In this document: piece after piece, positions 1 through 6,021 of the stretch
Position numbering within the stretch: the stretch's first letter is position 1
How the letters are laid out: every line of letters starts with the position of its first letter
DNA from: Balneolaceae bacterium
GTDB lineage: Bacteria > Bacteroidota > Rhodothermia > Balneolales > Balneolaceae
Direction of reading: 5' to 3'
Assembly (NCBI GenBank): GCA_007123785.1
Contig: SLGL01000013.1
Location: forward strand, 1-10,696
DNA length: 10,696 bases
Program-made: the position numbers and the translations under genes
The notes under the pieces: generated by a model
Seen by the model: the letters and a program-made list of their open reading frames with translations, nothing else
Told to the model about the DNA's origin: nothing
Databases searched by the model: none

Positions 1-121
1 AAATTTGTCCCTCAGCTGCGTTGAAGCTAAAATGACGTGCTCAACGTACTCAGGTACGTTTCCGCTGCCATGTCAGCTTCGCCTTGCTGAGAAAAAAATT
101 TCTTGGTGAGAAATCCGGGTT
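1..121. repeat. Folded intergenic repeat, copy 1
   Basis: The stretch is built of nested inverted repeats. Outer arms CTCAGC (11-16) and GCTGAG (86-91) pair, then GAAGCT (23-28) with AGCTTC (75-80), and an apical 7-bp stem AACGTAC (43-49) / GTACGTT (54-60) closes on the tetraloop TCAG. A second hairpin follows, ATTTCTTGGTGAGAAAT (98-114), then a conserved CGGGTT tail. Positions 96-121 recur with one mismatch at 3003-3028, so this is a dispersed element and not chance. It resembles intergenic repeats I recall from Balneolaceae (recall, not checked). No ORF lies in it. It could be a REP-like element or a MITE remnant; the left end may lie outside the window. Confidence 0.7.
92..114 (-). terminator. 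Putative intrinsic terminator inside the repeat
   Basis: Read on the minus strand, the stem ATTTCT / AGAAAT (loop CACCA) is followed at once by a run of T (complement of the A run 92-98). It sits about 20 bases past the stop of the gene ending at 135, where a terminator is expected. The stem is short and AT-rich, so it may be weak. The second copy of the repeat lacks the long T run, so this role is specific to this copy. Confidence 0.45.
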
Positions 122-134
122 GGGGAGGAATTCA

Positions 135-866
135 CTAATTAAATTCTAGACGGACTTTCAACACACCCGATCCCGAGATCGCAAACCTGCTTTTACCCGC
201 CTCCATCTCATCCGCGTGGGTATGAACAATAGTATTCCCGTTTTGATATCCGTAAAAATTGCGGCCCGATGCGGTGACCCTGAATGTGCTCCAACCATCC
301 CGGTTGATGGAATCTGAACCGAGCAGATTGTCTGACCTGTTGATCATCTGCCCCTGCTGCAGTTCTGATCCCGAAATCCGGATGAATTGGTAATTTTCGC
401 TGTCGGTGAAATGGTGGATCAGCAGAAAATCACCGTCAAACTCAGAAAGGTTTACTTCCGCACGTCCGTCAATTGCGGCAAGGTTTCTTCCGGTGTGGAT
501 GAATGTCAGCTCATCGGTGGCTGTAAGCACAAGGTGTGTACGTCCGTCTTTCCGTGCGGTGGATACCTGAAAGTCTTCTGCTCCATCAATAGAAAATGAT
601 TCAGCCACTGCCTGATCAGCACCGGCACCGATTCGCCATGTCCACGAGCCATCATCATGAACCTCCGGTCCGACATCTTCCCTGAATTCGGCGAGACGCT
701 GTTCGAGTTCTTCAATCTGCTGGCCGAGACGGTATCCACCGCCTGCCGGCCGGACCAAAAGGCGGCAACAAGTCCGATCGTGCCGGTGGTGTAGAGGGCA
801 ATAACCGCATTTTGGACAGGTAATTTCTGATATATTGATCATACGTTCTCTGAATTTTGATTTCAT
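135..866 (-). CDS. Hypothetical protein with ConA-like C-terminal domain; N-terminus probably out of frame
   Basis: I do not recognise a named family. Residues ~49-65 (QQIEELEQRLAEF) look like a short coiled coil. Residues ~90-243 are beta-rich with the layout of ConA-like/DUF1080-type sandwich domains: NYQFIRI, then GWSTFRVTASGRNFYGYQNG, then a final KVRLEFN strand; such domains usually bind or process glycans outside the cytoplasm. Residues 1-48 look wrong: rich in Cys, His and Arg (CPKCGYCPLHHRHDRTCC). Another frame of the same DNA (755-811) encodes NAVIALYTTGTIGLVAAFW, a typical membrane anchor, leading into VDTVSAS just where the coiled coil begins in the annotated frame. The original protein was probably an anchored one with frameshifts near the start and near 722-725. 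It lies 19 bases after the SHOCT gene, probably in one transcript. The start at 866 is only the longest option; 842 (MINISE) has AGAGAA upstream. Confidence 0.55.
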   Translation of the reverse strand: MKSKFRERMINISEITCPKCGYCPLHHRHDRTCCRLLVRPAGGGYRLGQQIEELEQRLAEFREDVGPEVHDDGSWTWRIGAGADQAVAESFSIDGAEDFQVSTARKDGRTHLVLTATDELTFIHTGRNLAAIDGRAEVNLSEFDGDFLLIHHFTDSENYQFIRISGSELQQGQMINRSDNLLGSDSINRDGWSTFRVTASGRNFYGYQNGNTIVHTHADEMEAGKSRFAISGSGVLKVRLEFN

Positions 867-885
867 TCAATATTGTAGGAAGAGT

Positions 886-1086
886 TCATTGTCGCTTTTT
901 TTCGTACTCTTTCTTTGTAATCTGTCCGTTTCTATACCGTCGTACCAGAATCAGATTCGAGGCATTGTCAATATCCAGCCGGGCTTTCCGTCTGCTTGCC
1001 CATACCCAGATGGCCAGTGCAACCCACATACTGACGAGAAACAGCAGCGGGTACCAGTTGGTAATGAGTTCGTTTAGTGTTTCCAT
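886..1086 (-). CDS. Small one-helix membrane protein with SHOCT domain
   Basis: The 66-residue protein has one hydrophobic helix at ~12-30 (YPLLFLVSMWVALAIWVWA) followed by positive residues SRRK, which suggests an N-out, C-in anchor. The tail, residues ~47-65 (LVRRYRNGQITKKEYEKK), fits the SHOCT (short C-terminal) motif: an amphipathic helix with R-Y-x-x-G-x-I-x-x-x-E-Y. SHOCT domains are thought to mediate oligomerisation; no enzymatic role is known. The start codon lies exactly where the copB remnant loses its homology, and no convincing Shine-Dalgarno is seen, so the gene may be expressed from the copB leader or be N-terminally altered by the deletion. Small SHOCT proteins often sit near metal-efflux genes, which fits this place. 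Confidence 0.65.
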   Translation of the reverse strand: METLNELITNWYPLLFLVSMWVALAIWVWASRRKARLDIDNASNLILVRRYRNGQITKKEYEKKRQ

Positions 1087-1087
1087 C

Positions 1088-1401
1088 TGGTTGTTTTTTC
1101 TTCAGTTCATCCACCAGCCCTGTGAGAAACGGCCAGCCGCCAAAGAAAAAGACAACGGTTGACAGTGTGGTTAAAATCCAGGTCTCTCCGGCAAACCGCC
1201 AATTCACACCCAGAAACTCCTGGATCATTGGAGAAAGGGCCAGAATCGGAATCGTTAAGGCGTGTACCCACCAGAATCTAAATTTAAATCCTCCACCATC
1301 TGTTTGTGGTGCTCATGGTGGCCGTGATCTCCGTGATCCTCATGGTTGTGATCATGCCCATCGTGATGATCGTTGTGATTATGGTGTTCATGATGGTCCA
1401 T
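1088..1401 (-). pseudogene. copB: Remnant of CopB-type copper P-type ATPase (N-terminus only, frameshifted)
   Basis: From the ATG at 1401 the frame encodes MDHHEHHNHNDHHDGHDHN and on to HHEHHKQMVED, with 16 His in about the first 32 residues, the metal-binding leader typical of CopB. It then stops at 1255-1257. Reading on in the next frame gives FKFRFWWVHALTIPILALSP, IQEFLGVNW and STVVFFFGGWPFLTGLVDEL, the first helices of CopB-type exporters; one missing T in the TTT at 1286-1288 (minus-strand sense) restores the join. The match ends at DELKKKQP (1088), where family members continue with a G-MM-L segment and several hundred more residues. Actuator, phosphorylation (DKTG) and ATP-binding domains are absent. 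The remnant cannot be a transporter. AAAGG about 10 bases before the ATG is a plausible old ribosome site. A 48-residue His-rich peptide (1255-1401) could still be made. Confidence 0.85.
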
Positions 1402-1647
1402 AGTAAGTAGCCTTTTTGTCTTAATCTTGATTTGCAGGATTTATTTGATGGCCTTGATTCTTATCCCAAAAAGCTATTTTAGATTCAACATAGCTGAGGG
1501 GATAATCTCGCAAAAAAAAGGTGTTTTATTTGAAATTCCTAAATTTGGATATTAAAGTAATATATATCAAATGTTTACACTTCGTTTAACATATTTACTT
1601 TGAGTTATCCGGTCTAACCTCCCCAAGCCAGCACATCAGAGTAGCCA

Positions 1648-2409
1648 TCACCACGATGCGGGATCAAGCTGGTAAAACGATCGGAACAGGTTGTAGAGAT
1701 CGGGAAGTGAGCGTTTTACTTCAGCGGGTTGTTCGAAAAACGCCTCGGTTGCCACGGAAAAAAGTTCGGCGGGATGTTGGGCCCCGTATGGATCGAGAAG
1801 GTGGCCTCGTCCCATTCGGGAATTTTTGATGAGCCTTCGGTACGTTTTTGCCAGGATACGGCTCCACTCATCATCGCGGATGGCCTCACCGGTTTCGCTG
1901 ATTCCTGCCGTTAAGCCGTAGCGGTCATCGAGGAGGTGAGAAAATTCGTGGTAGATCAGGTTCTGTCCGTCTTTGTAGGTGTAGAGGTTTCTCTCGATAT
2001 CTTTCCAGGAAAGAACAATGCTGCCCATGCCCCAGTATTCTCCTTTGCGCGATTCATACCCGACCGATACAATGCCGCCTTCTCCTTCGTCGTGTACAGG
2101 AGCCACGTAATCATCAGGGTAGACCAGGATGGACTGAAGGTCACCATAGTAGTCTGATGTCTCTTCAAGAATCAAAATGCATGCATAAGCGGCAATCATC
2201 AGGCGTTTTTCGTCGGTCATTTCCATTCCACCGCATCCCTCAAACTTTTTTTCATCCAAAAAAATGGTGATGCGCTGTTTGAGTTTTTCTTTGAGGTTTT
2301 GCGGAAGTCTTTTATAAACCGGGATTTTCTGTTCGAGCACCCGCAGCCAATCCTCCGGAAAAGGCCTGCTGAGTAGCCATCGGCGCTTTAAAAACCGAAA
2401 GATCGGCAT
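1648..2409 (-). CDS. mtfA: MtfA-family zinc-dependent peptidase
   Basis: A soluble zinc metallopeptidase of family M90. In E. coli, MtfA is an aminopeptidase-like enzyme that binds the glucose repressor Mlc; whether a Mlc-like partner exists here cannot be told. The zinc site is visible: HEFSH at residues 154-158 (H154 and H158 as ligands, E155 as catalytic base), followed by LLDDRYG, and PAELF with E215 as the likely third ligand, at nearly the same distance as in the E. coli protein (E212). A second family block, TEAFFEQP, follows at 221-228, then the conserved LYNLFRSFYQLDP end. The length of 253 is close to E. coli MtfA (about 265). The gene starts 18 bases after the stop of the upstream cyclophilin gene, so the two are probably co-transcribed. 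No clear Shine-Dalgarno is seen. Confidence 0.88.
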   Translation of the reverse strand: MPIFRFLKRRWLLSRPFPEDWLRVLEQKIPVYKRLPQNLKEKLKQRITIFLDEKKFEGCGGMEMTDEKRLMIAAYACILILEETSDYYGDLQSILVYPDDYVAPVHDEGEGGIVSVGYESRKGEYWGMGSIVLSWKDIERNLYTYKDGQNLIYHEFSHLLDDRYGLTAGISETGEAIRDDEWSRILAKTYRRLIKNSRMGRGHLLDPYGAQHPAELFSVATEAFFEQPAEVKRSLPDLYNLFRSFYQLDPASW

Positions 2410-2427
2410 GGAGTTTATGTTAGTGGG

Positions 2428-2883
2428 TTAGGAGATAGCGGGTTTGCTCTCATCGATAATTTCGATTTTGGTGATTACATCGCCCTGGCGGATATCATCT
2501 ACAATATCTACTCCTTCAACGACTTTTCCGAAGACTGTGTGATTTCGGTCGAGATGGGCGGTGTTATCCCGGTTGTGGCAGATAAAAAATTGCGATCCGC
2601 CTGTGTTTCTGCCGGCATGTGCCATAGAGAGTACTCCTCTGTCGTGGTACTGATTGTCGCCATCGAGCTCGCAGTCGATTCGGTAGCCGGGGTTGCCGGT
2701 GCCGTTTCCTTTGGGGCAGCCTGTCTGAACCATGAAGTTTGGTATCACTCTGTGAAAGATGAGTCCGTCATAAAATCCCTCTTTGGAGAGCTTGATAAAG
2801 TTATCAACCGTGTTAGGTGCGTCATCCGCATAAAGTTCAATTTTCATTTCACCTTTTTCGGTGTGCAAAATAGCTTGTTCCAT
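2428..2883 (-). CDS. Peptidyl-prolyl cis-trans isomerase, cyclophilin type
   Basis: Catalyses cis-trans isomerisation of Xaa-Pro bonds during protein folding. With the start at 2883 the protein is 151 residues, a bare single-domain cyclophilin with no signal peptide, so cytoplasmic. Core motifs: FHRVIPNFMVQTG (43-55, with R45, F50 and Q53 equal to human CypA R55, F60 and Q63), GSQFFI (96-101) and LDRNHTVFGKV (111-121). The CypA tryptophan (W121) is His110 here, as in many bacterial members, which usually means weak cyclosporin binding. The frame stays open to an ATG at 2955, but those 24 extra residues (MEHKPNFCLSYRPYKPK...) match no cyclophilin leader or signal peptide, so I use the internal ATG. 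First gene of a two-gene unit with the mtfA homologue. Confidence 0.9.
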   Translation of the reverse strand: MEQAILHTEKGEMKIELYADDAPNTVDNFIKLSKEGFYDGLIFHRVIPNFMVQTGCPKGNGTGNPGYRIDCELDGDNQYHDRGVLSMAHAGRNTGGSQFFICHNRDNTAHLDRNHTVFGKVVEGVDIVDDIRQGDVITKIEIIDESKPAIS

Positions 2884-3224
2884 AAAAAAATCTGTGTATA
2901 TCTGTTTTGGTTTGTAAGGGCGGTAAGATAGGCAAAAGTTTGGTTTGTGTTCCATGGCTTTGATTGTGAACCGTAGCCGTTTCAGGTTCCTTGCCCACAG
3001 CTAAATTTCTTGGTGAGAAATGCGGGTTAGAACGGTTTTGTGAAATAGTATGTCGAGATCATTCGTTACTATCGTTCCACAGAGTATTCGATGTGATCAG
3101 AAATAAAGATATGCCGAATTGAGGCTTGAAGTAAGTGCGAAAAAATTAAACCTGGGAACTATTAATTATTGAAAAGTATTTTTATATTACGAGTCTATCA
3201 ACATTTTCAAACCTAATAAAATAT
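2884..3224. other. Gap between divergent ppi and rpsU genes
   Basis: A 341-base stretch with no gene I can support. It should hold the promoters of the cyclophilin unit (minus) and rpsU (plus); the last ~80 bases before rpsU are very AT-rich, but I cannot pick a convincing -10/-35 or Bacteroidota-type -7/-33 pair. The middle carries the second copy of the hairpin repeat. Confidence 0.6.
2987..3028. repeat. Intergenic hairpin repeat, copy 2 (eroded)
   Basis: Positions 3003-3028 match 96-121 at 25 of 26 bases, in the same orientation, including the 17-base palindrome ATTTCTTGGTGAGAAAT (3004-3020) and the CGGGTT tail. To the left the match continues without gaps but weakly to CCTTGC at 2989-2994, and the large folded left part of copy 1 is not recognisable. 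It lies between the divergent ppi and rpsU genes, so it cannot be a simple 3'-end terminator here. Confidence 0.75.
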
Positions 3225-3419
3225 ATGATCGGAGTTAACGTAAAAGATAACGAAAGCATTGATCGCGCAATTAACCGTTTCAAGAAAATGGTTACGCGTT
3301 CGCGAATCCTTAACGAGTACAAGGAGCGGCAGCAGTATACCAAGCCATCTGAGGAAAGAAGAGAAGCTCTTAAGAAGAGTGTCCGCGAAGAGAGAAGGCG
3401 ACAGAGAGAAAACTACTAA
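3225..3419 (+). CDS. rpsU: 30S ribosomal protein bS21
   Basis: A 64-residue, very basic protein matching bS21 along its length: MIGVNVKDNESIDRAINRFK at the N-terminus, then RSRILNEYKERQQYTKPSEE and an Arg/Lys-rich C-terminal helix (RREALKKSVREERRRQREN). bS21 sits on the 30S platform near the 3' end of 16S rRNA and affects initiation. The start is fixed by family alignment; the AT-rich 5' region (AATAAAATAT before the ATG) has no Shine-Dalgarno. The gene is alone on its strand; radA ends head-on only 10 bases past its stop, with no strong terminator between them. Confidence 0.96.
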   Translation: MIGVNVKDNESIDRAINRFKKMVTRSRILNEYKERQQYTKPSEERREALKKSVREERRRQRENY

Positions 3420-3429
3420 AGTTTCAGGA

Positions 3430-4773
3430 TCAGAAAAGATCTGAGATAAATGCCGCTGGCCTCAGCTTTAACAGATGCTGGTTCACGGCTGTATGTTTAG
3501 GCAGAACAGCTTTTTTCAATCCCATTTTTGCAGCTTCACGAAGGCGCTGTTCTGCAAATGATACCTTCCTTAATTCACCACCCAGGCCCACTTCACCGAT
3601 AAAGAGCAGGGATTTGCTCACCACTTTATCGTTCAGGCTGGATGCCAGTGCCGTAAGTACAGCCAGGTCTGCTGCTGTGTCTGAAATTTTGAGTCCGCCT
3701 GCGATATTCAGGTATACATCCTGACCGGAGAGGCTCAGTCCGCCGCGCTTTTCAAGTACAGCGATCAACAGGGAGAGTCTTCGCTGATCGAAACCGCTTG
3801 AAGTACGCTGAGGGGTTCCGTAATTACTTGGAGAAACCAGCGCCTGTACTTCAACGAGGATCGGCCTTGTGCCTTCCATTATACAGGTGATGGCATTGCC
3901 GCTTACTTCAGCTTCTGTATCGGACATGAACAGGGCAGAGGGGTTGCTAACCTCTTCAAGTCCGTGCTCTTTCATTTCGAACACTCCCACTTCCTGAGCA
4001 GGGCCGAATCGGTTTTTGATACACCGGAGGAGCCTGTAGAGATGATTTTTATCCCCTTCAAAGTGCAGAACTGTATCTACCATATGTTCCAGTATTCTGG
4101 GCCCGGCGATGTCTCCCTCTTTGGTGACATGGCCGATCATCATTGTAGTAATGTTCTCTTTTTTTGCAATCTGCTGAAGCATAGCTGAACACTCGCGGAT
4201 CTGCTGCACACTGCCGGGAAGGCTGGTAAGCTGTTCGCTGAAAACGGTTTGAATGGAGTCGATCACCAGCAGATCGGGTTTGATTTTTCGCGCCTGTGTC
4301 ACAACTTGCTGAATTTGGGTGGATGAGCTGACAAAAAGATTATCTCCAATTAGTCCGATACGCCCCGCCCGCTGTTTGATTTGAGAAGCCGACTCCTCTC
4401 CGGCAATATATAGAATTTTCATTTCGGGACACTTTTTTGCAACCTGCAGCATCAGTGTACTCTTCCCGATGCCGGGATCTCCGCCGAGCAGAGAAAAGGA
4501 GCCTCGTACGAGACCTCCCCCCAAAACACGATCAAGCTCTTCAAGGTTGGTTGAAAACCGGTCGCTGTTTTGATTCGGTTTTACATCCGAAAGCCTTGTG
4601 GCATCACCCGTTTCAACTGTGGAAATGTCTACTTTATGTTTTTTGGAACTCTCTTTTTTGTGAACCACTTCCGAGTAAGTGTTCCACTCATTACAAGATG
4701 GGCACACACCCAGCCATTTTGCAGAGAGGTGCCCGCAATTGCCGCATTCAAACTGAACTCGTTGTTTAGCCAC
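3430..4773 (-). CDS. radA: DNA repair protein RadA (Sms)
   Basis: A RecA-like ATPase that helps process recombination intermediates (branch migration, DnaB-like loading) in repair and transformation. All family parts are in order: a C4 zinc finger (C10, C13, C24, C27 in CGNCG...CPSC), Walker A GGDPGIGKST (97-106), Walker B LLVIDSIQ (168-175), the RadA signature KNRFG (253-257), and a Lon-protease-like C-terminal domain from about 280 (NIAGGLKISDTAADLAVL) that lacks the Lon catalytic serine, as is normal for RadA. The length of 447 is typical. The start codon is GTG (MAKQRVQFECGNCG), set by the distance to the zinc finger. It lies 88 bases downstream of the flippase-like gene and may share its transcript. 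Confidence 0.97.
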   Translation of the reverse strand: MAKQRVQFECGNCGHLSAKWLGVCPSCNEWNTYSEVVHKKESSKKHKVDISTVETGDATRLSDVKPNQNSDRFSTNLEELDRVLGGGLVRGSFSLLGGDPGIGKSTLMLQVAKKCPEMKILYIAGEESASQIKQRAGRIGLIGDNLFVSSSTQIQQVVTQARKIKPDLLVIDSIQTVFSEQLTSLPGSVQQIRECSAMLQQIAKKENITTMMIGHVTKEGDIAGPRILEHMVDTVLHFEGDKNHLYRLLRCIKNRFGPAQEVGVFEMKEHGLEEVSNPSALFMSDTEAEVSGNAITCIMEGTRPILVEVQALVSPSNYGTPQRTSSGFDQRRLSLLIAVLEKRGGLSLSGQDVYLNIAGGLKISDTAADLAVLTALASSLNDKVVSKSLLFIGEVGLGGELRKVSFAEQRLREAAKMGLKKAVLPKHTAVNQHLLKLRPAAFISDLF

Positions 4774-4861
4774 AAATCAAAGCGTTTAAGATGAAATATT
4801 TTTTGTTGCGTGAGCTCTGTGAAACGAATTCACATTCCATCAGAAAATGATGGATATGCTC

Positions 4862-5905
4862 TCACTCATCCCCCAGTTTACTTGCAACGGTTTTGTTTAC
4901 GTACCACAACATGGCGATAATACCCACACCAATGCTGAAATAATACGTAATAATTCTCCAGACAAAAACTGCAAGTCCAATGAATCCGGAGCGGTCGATC
5001 AGCGGTCCGAGAAAGATTGCGAATAAACCTTCAACTCCGCCTGAGCCACCGGGTGTGGGAATGACCAGGAAAGCAAGATTCATGGCAAGGCTTCTGAGAA
5101 TCAGCAAAATTTCATTGGCCGGAAGAAGACTGAGGACTACAATTACGGGGATGGCAATCCGGCAGAGCCAGCTCAATGTGGAAAGGAAAAAAGCTTTGAG
5201 TACAAACCCAAATGACTTTTTCCTCAGTTCTTTGGAGTAGCTTTCCAGGTTTTCGGCTTCTTTACTTACTTTTTGGGAATATTTTCTGAGAAAGGGGAGC
5301 CGGAAGACGAAATTTACTGTTTTTTTAATGGCTGCGGGATTGATTAACAGGCCATAAGCAAGTAAGGCTCCGTAAGAGAGCAGTCCCGCATAGATCAGTA
5401 CCATGGTAATATTTCCCACCAGCCCGATCTCTTCGGGAAGTACCTGAAAATAGATGCCGGATATAAGCAGAATAGGTACAGCAAGTGCATACCAGAACTG
5501 ATCGAGCATCACTCCGTATAAAACAATAGCTGATGATTTTCCAAGCTGGATGCCTTCACGGGCCATTGCAAAGGTGGCAACCGGTGCACCTCCGATGGTA
5601 GAGGGAGTGATTGCAGAGGCAAAATCCCAGGTGAGGGCAATCCGCATGGCTGCCATTTTACTAATTACTTTATCGGCCAGAAATCGGATTTTGAGAGCAG
5701 AAAAATAAACCTTCAGAAAGGTTACAAAAATAGCCAGAACCAGGCCGGGCATTCGCTTTGGGGCCAGATGCTCAAGGACACCGGGTGTATATGTCAGGTA
5801 GATGACAACCCCCATACTAACTACACTTAATCCTATGGAAAGTGCAAGGTACTTAAATGATATTAAGGGCCGGCCGGCAGAGTTATTTTTTATACGATCA
5901 GGCAA
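4862..5905 (-). CDS. Flippase-like membrane protein, LPG-synthase transmembrane (PF03706/UPF0104) family
   Basis: A polytopic inner-membrane protein of 347 residues related to the N-terminal flippase half of MprF (lysylphosphatidylglycerol synthase). It has no aminoacyl-transferase domain, so it probably moves a lipid or lipid-linked molecule; the substrate is unknown. Family marks: TPSTIGGAPVATFAM (100-114), PTPGGSGGVEG (283-293) and the closing WRIITYY (316-322), with about eight hydrophobic helices and a charged loop at ~205-232. The start is TTG: an in-frame TAA lies four codons upstream and the next ATG (residue 32) would cut the first helix. A TATAAT box sits only about 9 bases before the TTG, so the mRNA may be nearly leaderless. 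It precedes radA. Confidence 0.87.
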   Translation of the reverse strand: MPDRIKNNSAGRPLISFKYLALSIGLSVVSMGVVIYLTYTPGVLEHLAPKRMPGLVLAIFVTFLKVYFSALKIRFLADKVISKMAAMRIALTWDFASAITPSTIGGAPVATFAMAREGIQLGKSSAIVLYGVMLDQFWYALAVPILLISGIYFQVLPEEIGLVGNITMVLIYAGLLSYGALLAYGLLINPAAIKKTVNFVFRLPFLRKYSQKVSKEAENLESYSKELRKKSFGFVLKAFFLSTLSWLCRIAIPVIVVLSLLPANEILLILRSLAMNLAFLVIPTPGGSGGVEGLFAIFLGPLIDRSGFIGLAVFVWRIITYYFSIGVGIIAMLWYVNKTVASKLGDE

Positions 5906-5913
5906 ATGTATGG

Positions 5914-5919
5914 ATTATA
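5914..5919 (-). promoter_or_regulatory. Candidate -10 box for the flippase-like gene
   Basis: The minus strand reads TATAAT here, followed by CCATACAT and the TTG start. The matching -35 region is poor (TTAAGT at 5937-5942 with a 17-base spacer), so this is only a candidate. If used, transcription would start close to the start codon. Confidence 0.25.
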
Positions 5920-5954
5920 ATTCCTTAGCTCGTCTAACTTAATGAGAGGCAGGC

Positions 5955-6001
5955 AAAAATAAAAAAGCCATGCTGAAAACAGTAAATGGCTTCAGCATGG
6001 C
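5955..6001 (-). terminator. Intrinsic terminator of the aldolase gene
   Basis: A perfect 11-bp inverted repeat, GCCATGCTGAA (5967-5977) and TTCAGCATGGC (5991-6001), closes a 13-base loop. On the minus strand it is followed by TTTTTTATTTTT. It lies about 20 bases after the aldolase stop, so it ends that transcript and separates it from the flippase-like gene. Confidence 0.9.
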
Positions 6002-6021
6002 ATAAAATATAAACCTGGAAA

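Noticed and set aside
744..820. Zinc-finger-like CPKCGYC...CC in the ConA-like gene
   Set aside because: The same DNA reads as a membrane helix in another frame, and the Cys/His/Arg-rich string is typical of out-of-frame translation.
1077..1403. Plus-strand ORF of 108 codons over the copB remnant
   Set aside because: It is the antisense shadow of the His-rich repeats; the minus strand gives recognisable CopB sequence.
1402..1647. Intergenic stretch between copB remnant and mtfA
   Set aside because: AT-rich with no ORF, no repeat and no promoter pair I could defend.
2884..2955. Longer cyclophilin start at 2955
   Set aside because: The extra 24 residues are neither a signal peptide nor similar to cyclophilins.
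3423..3441. Small GATC hairpin between convergent rpsU and radA
   Set aside because: The stem is short and bulged, overlaps the radA stop and lacks a T run.
4836..4854. Hairpin TCCATCA / TGATGGA between the flippase-like gene and radA
   Set aside because: A perfect 7-bp stem, but no T run follows on the minus strand, so I do not call a terminator.
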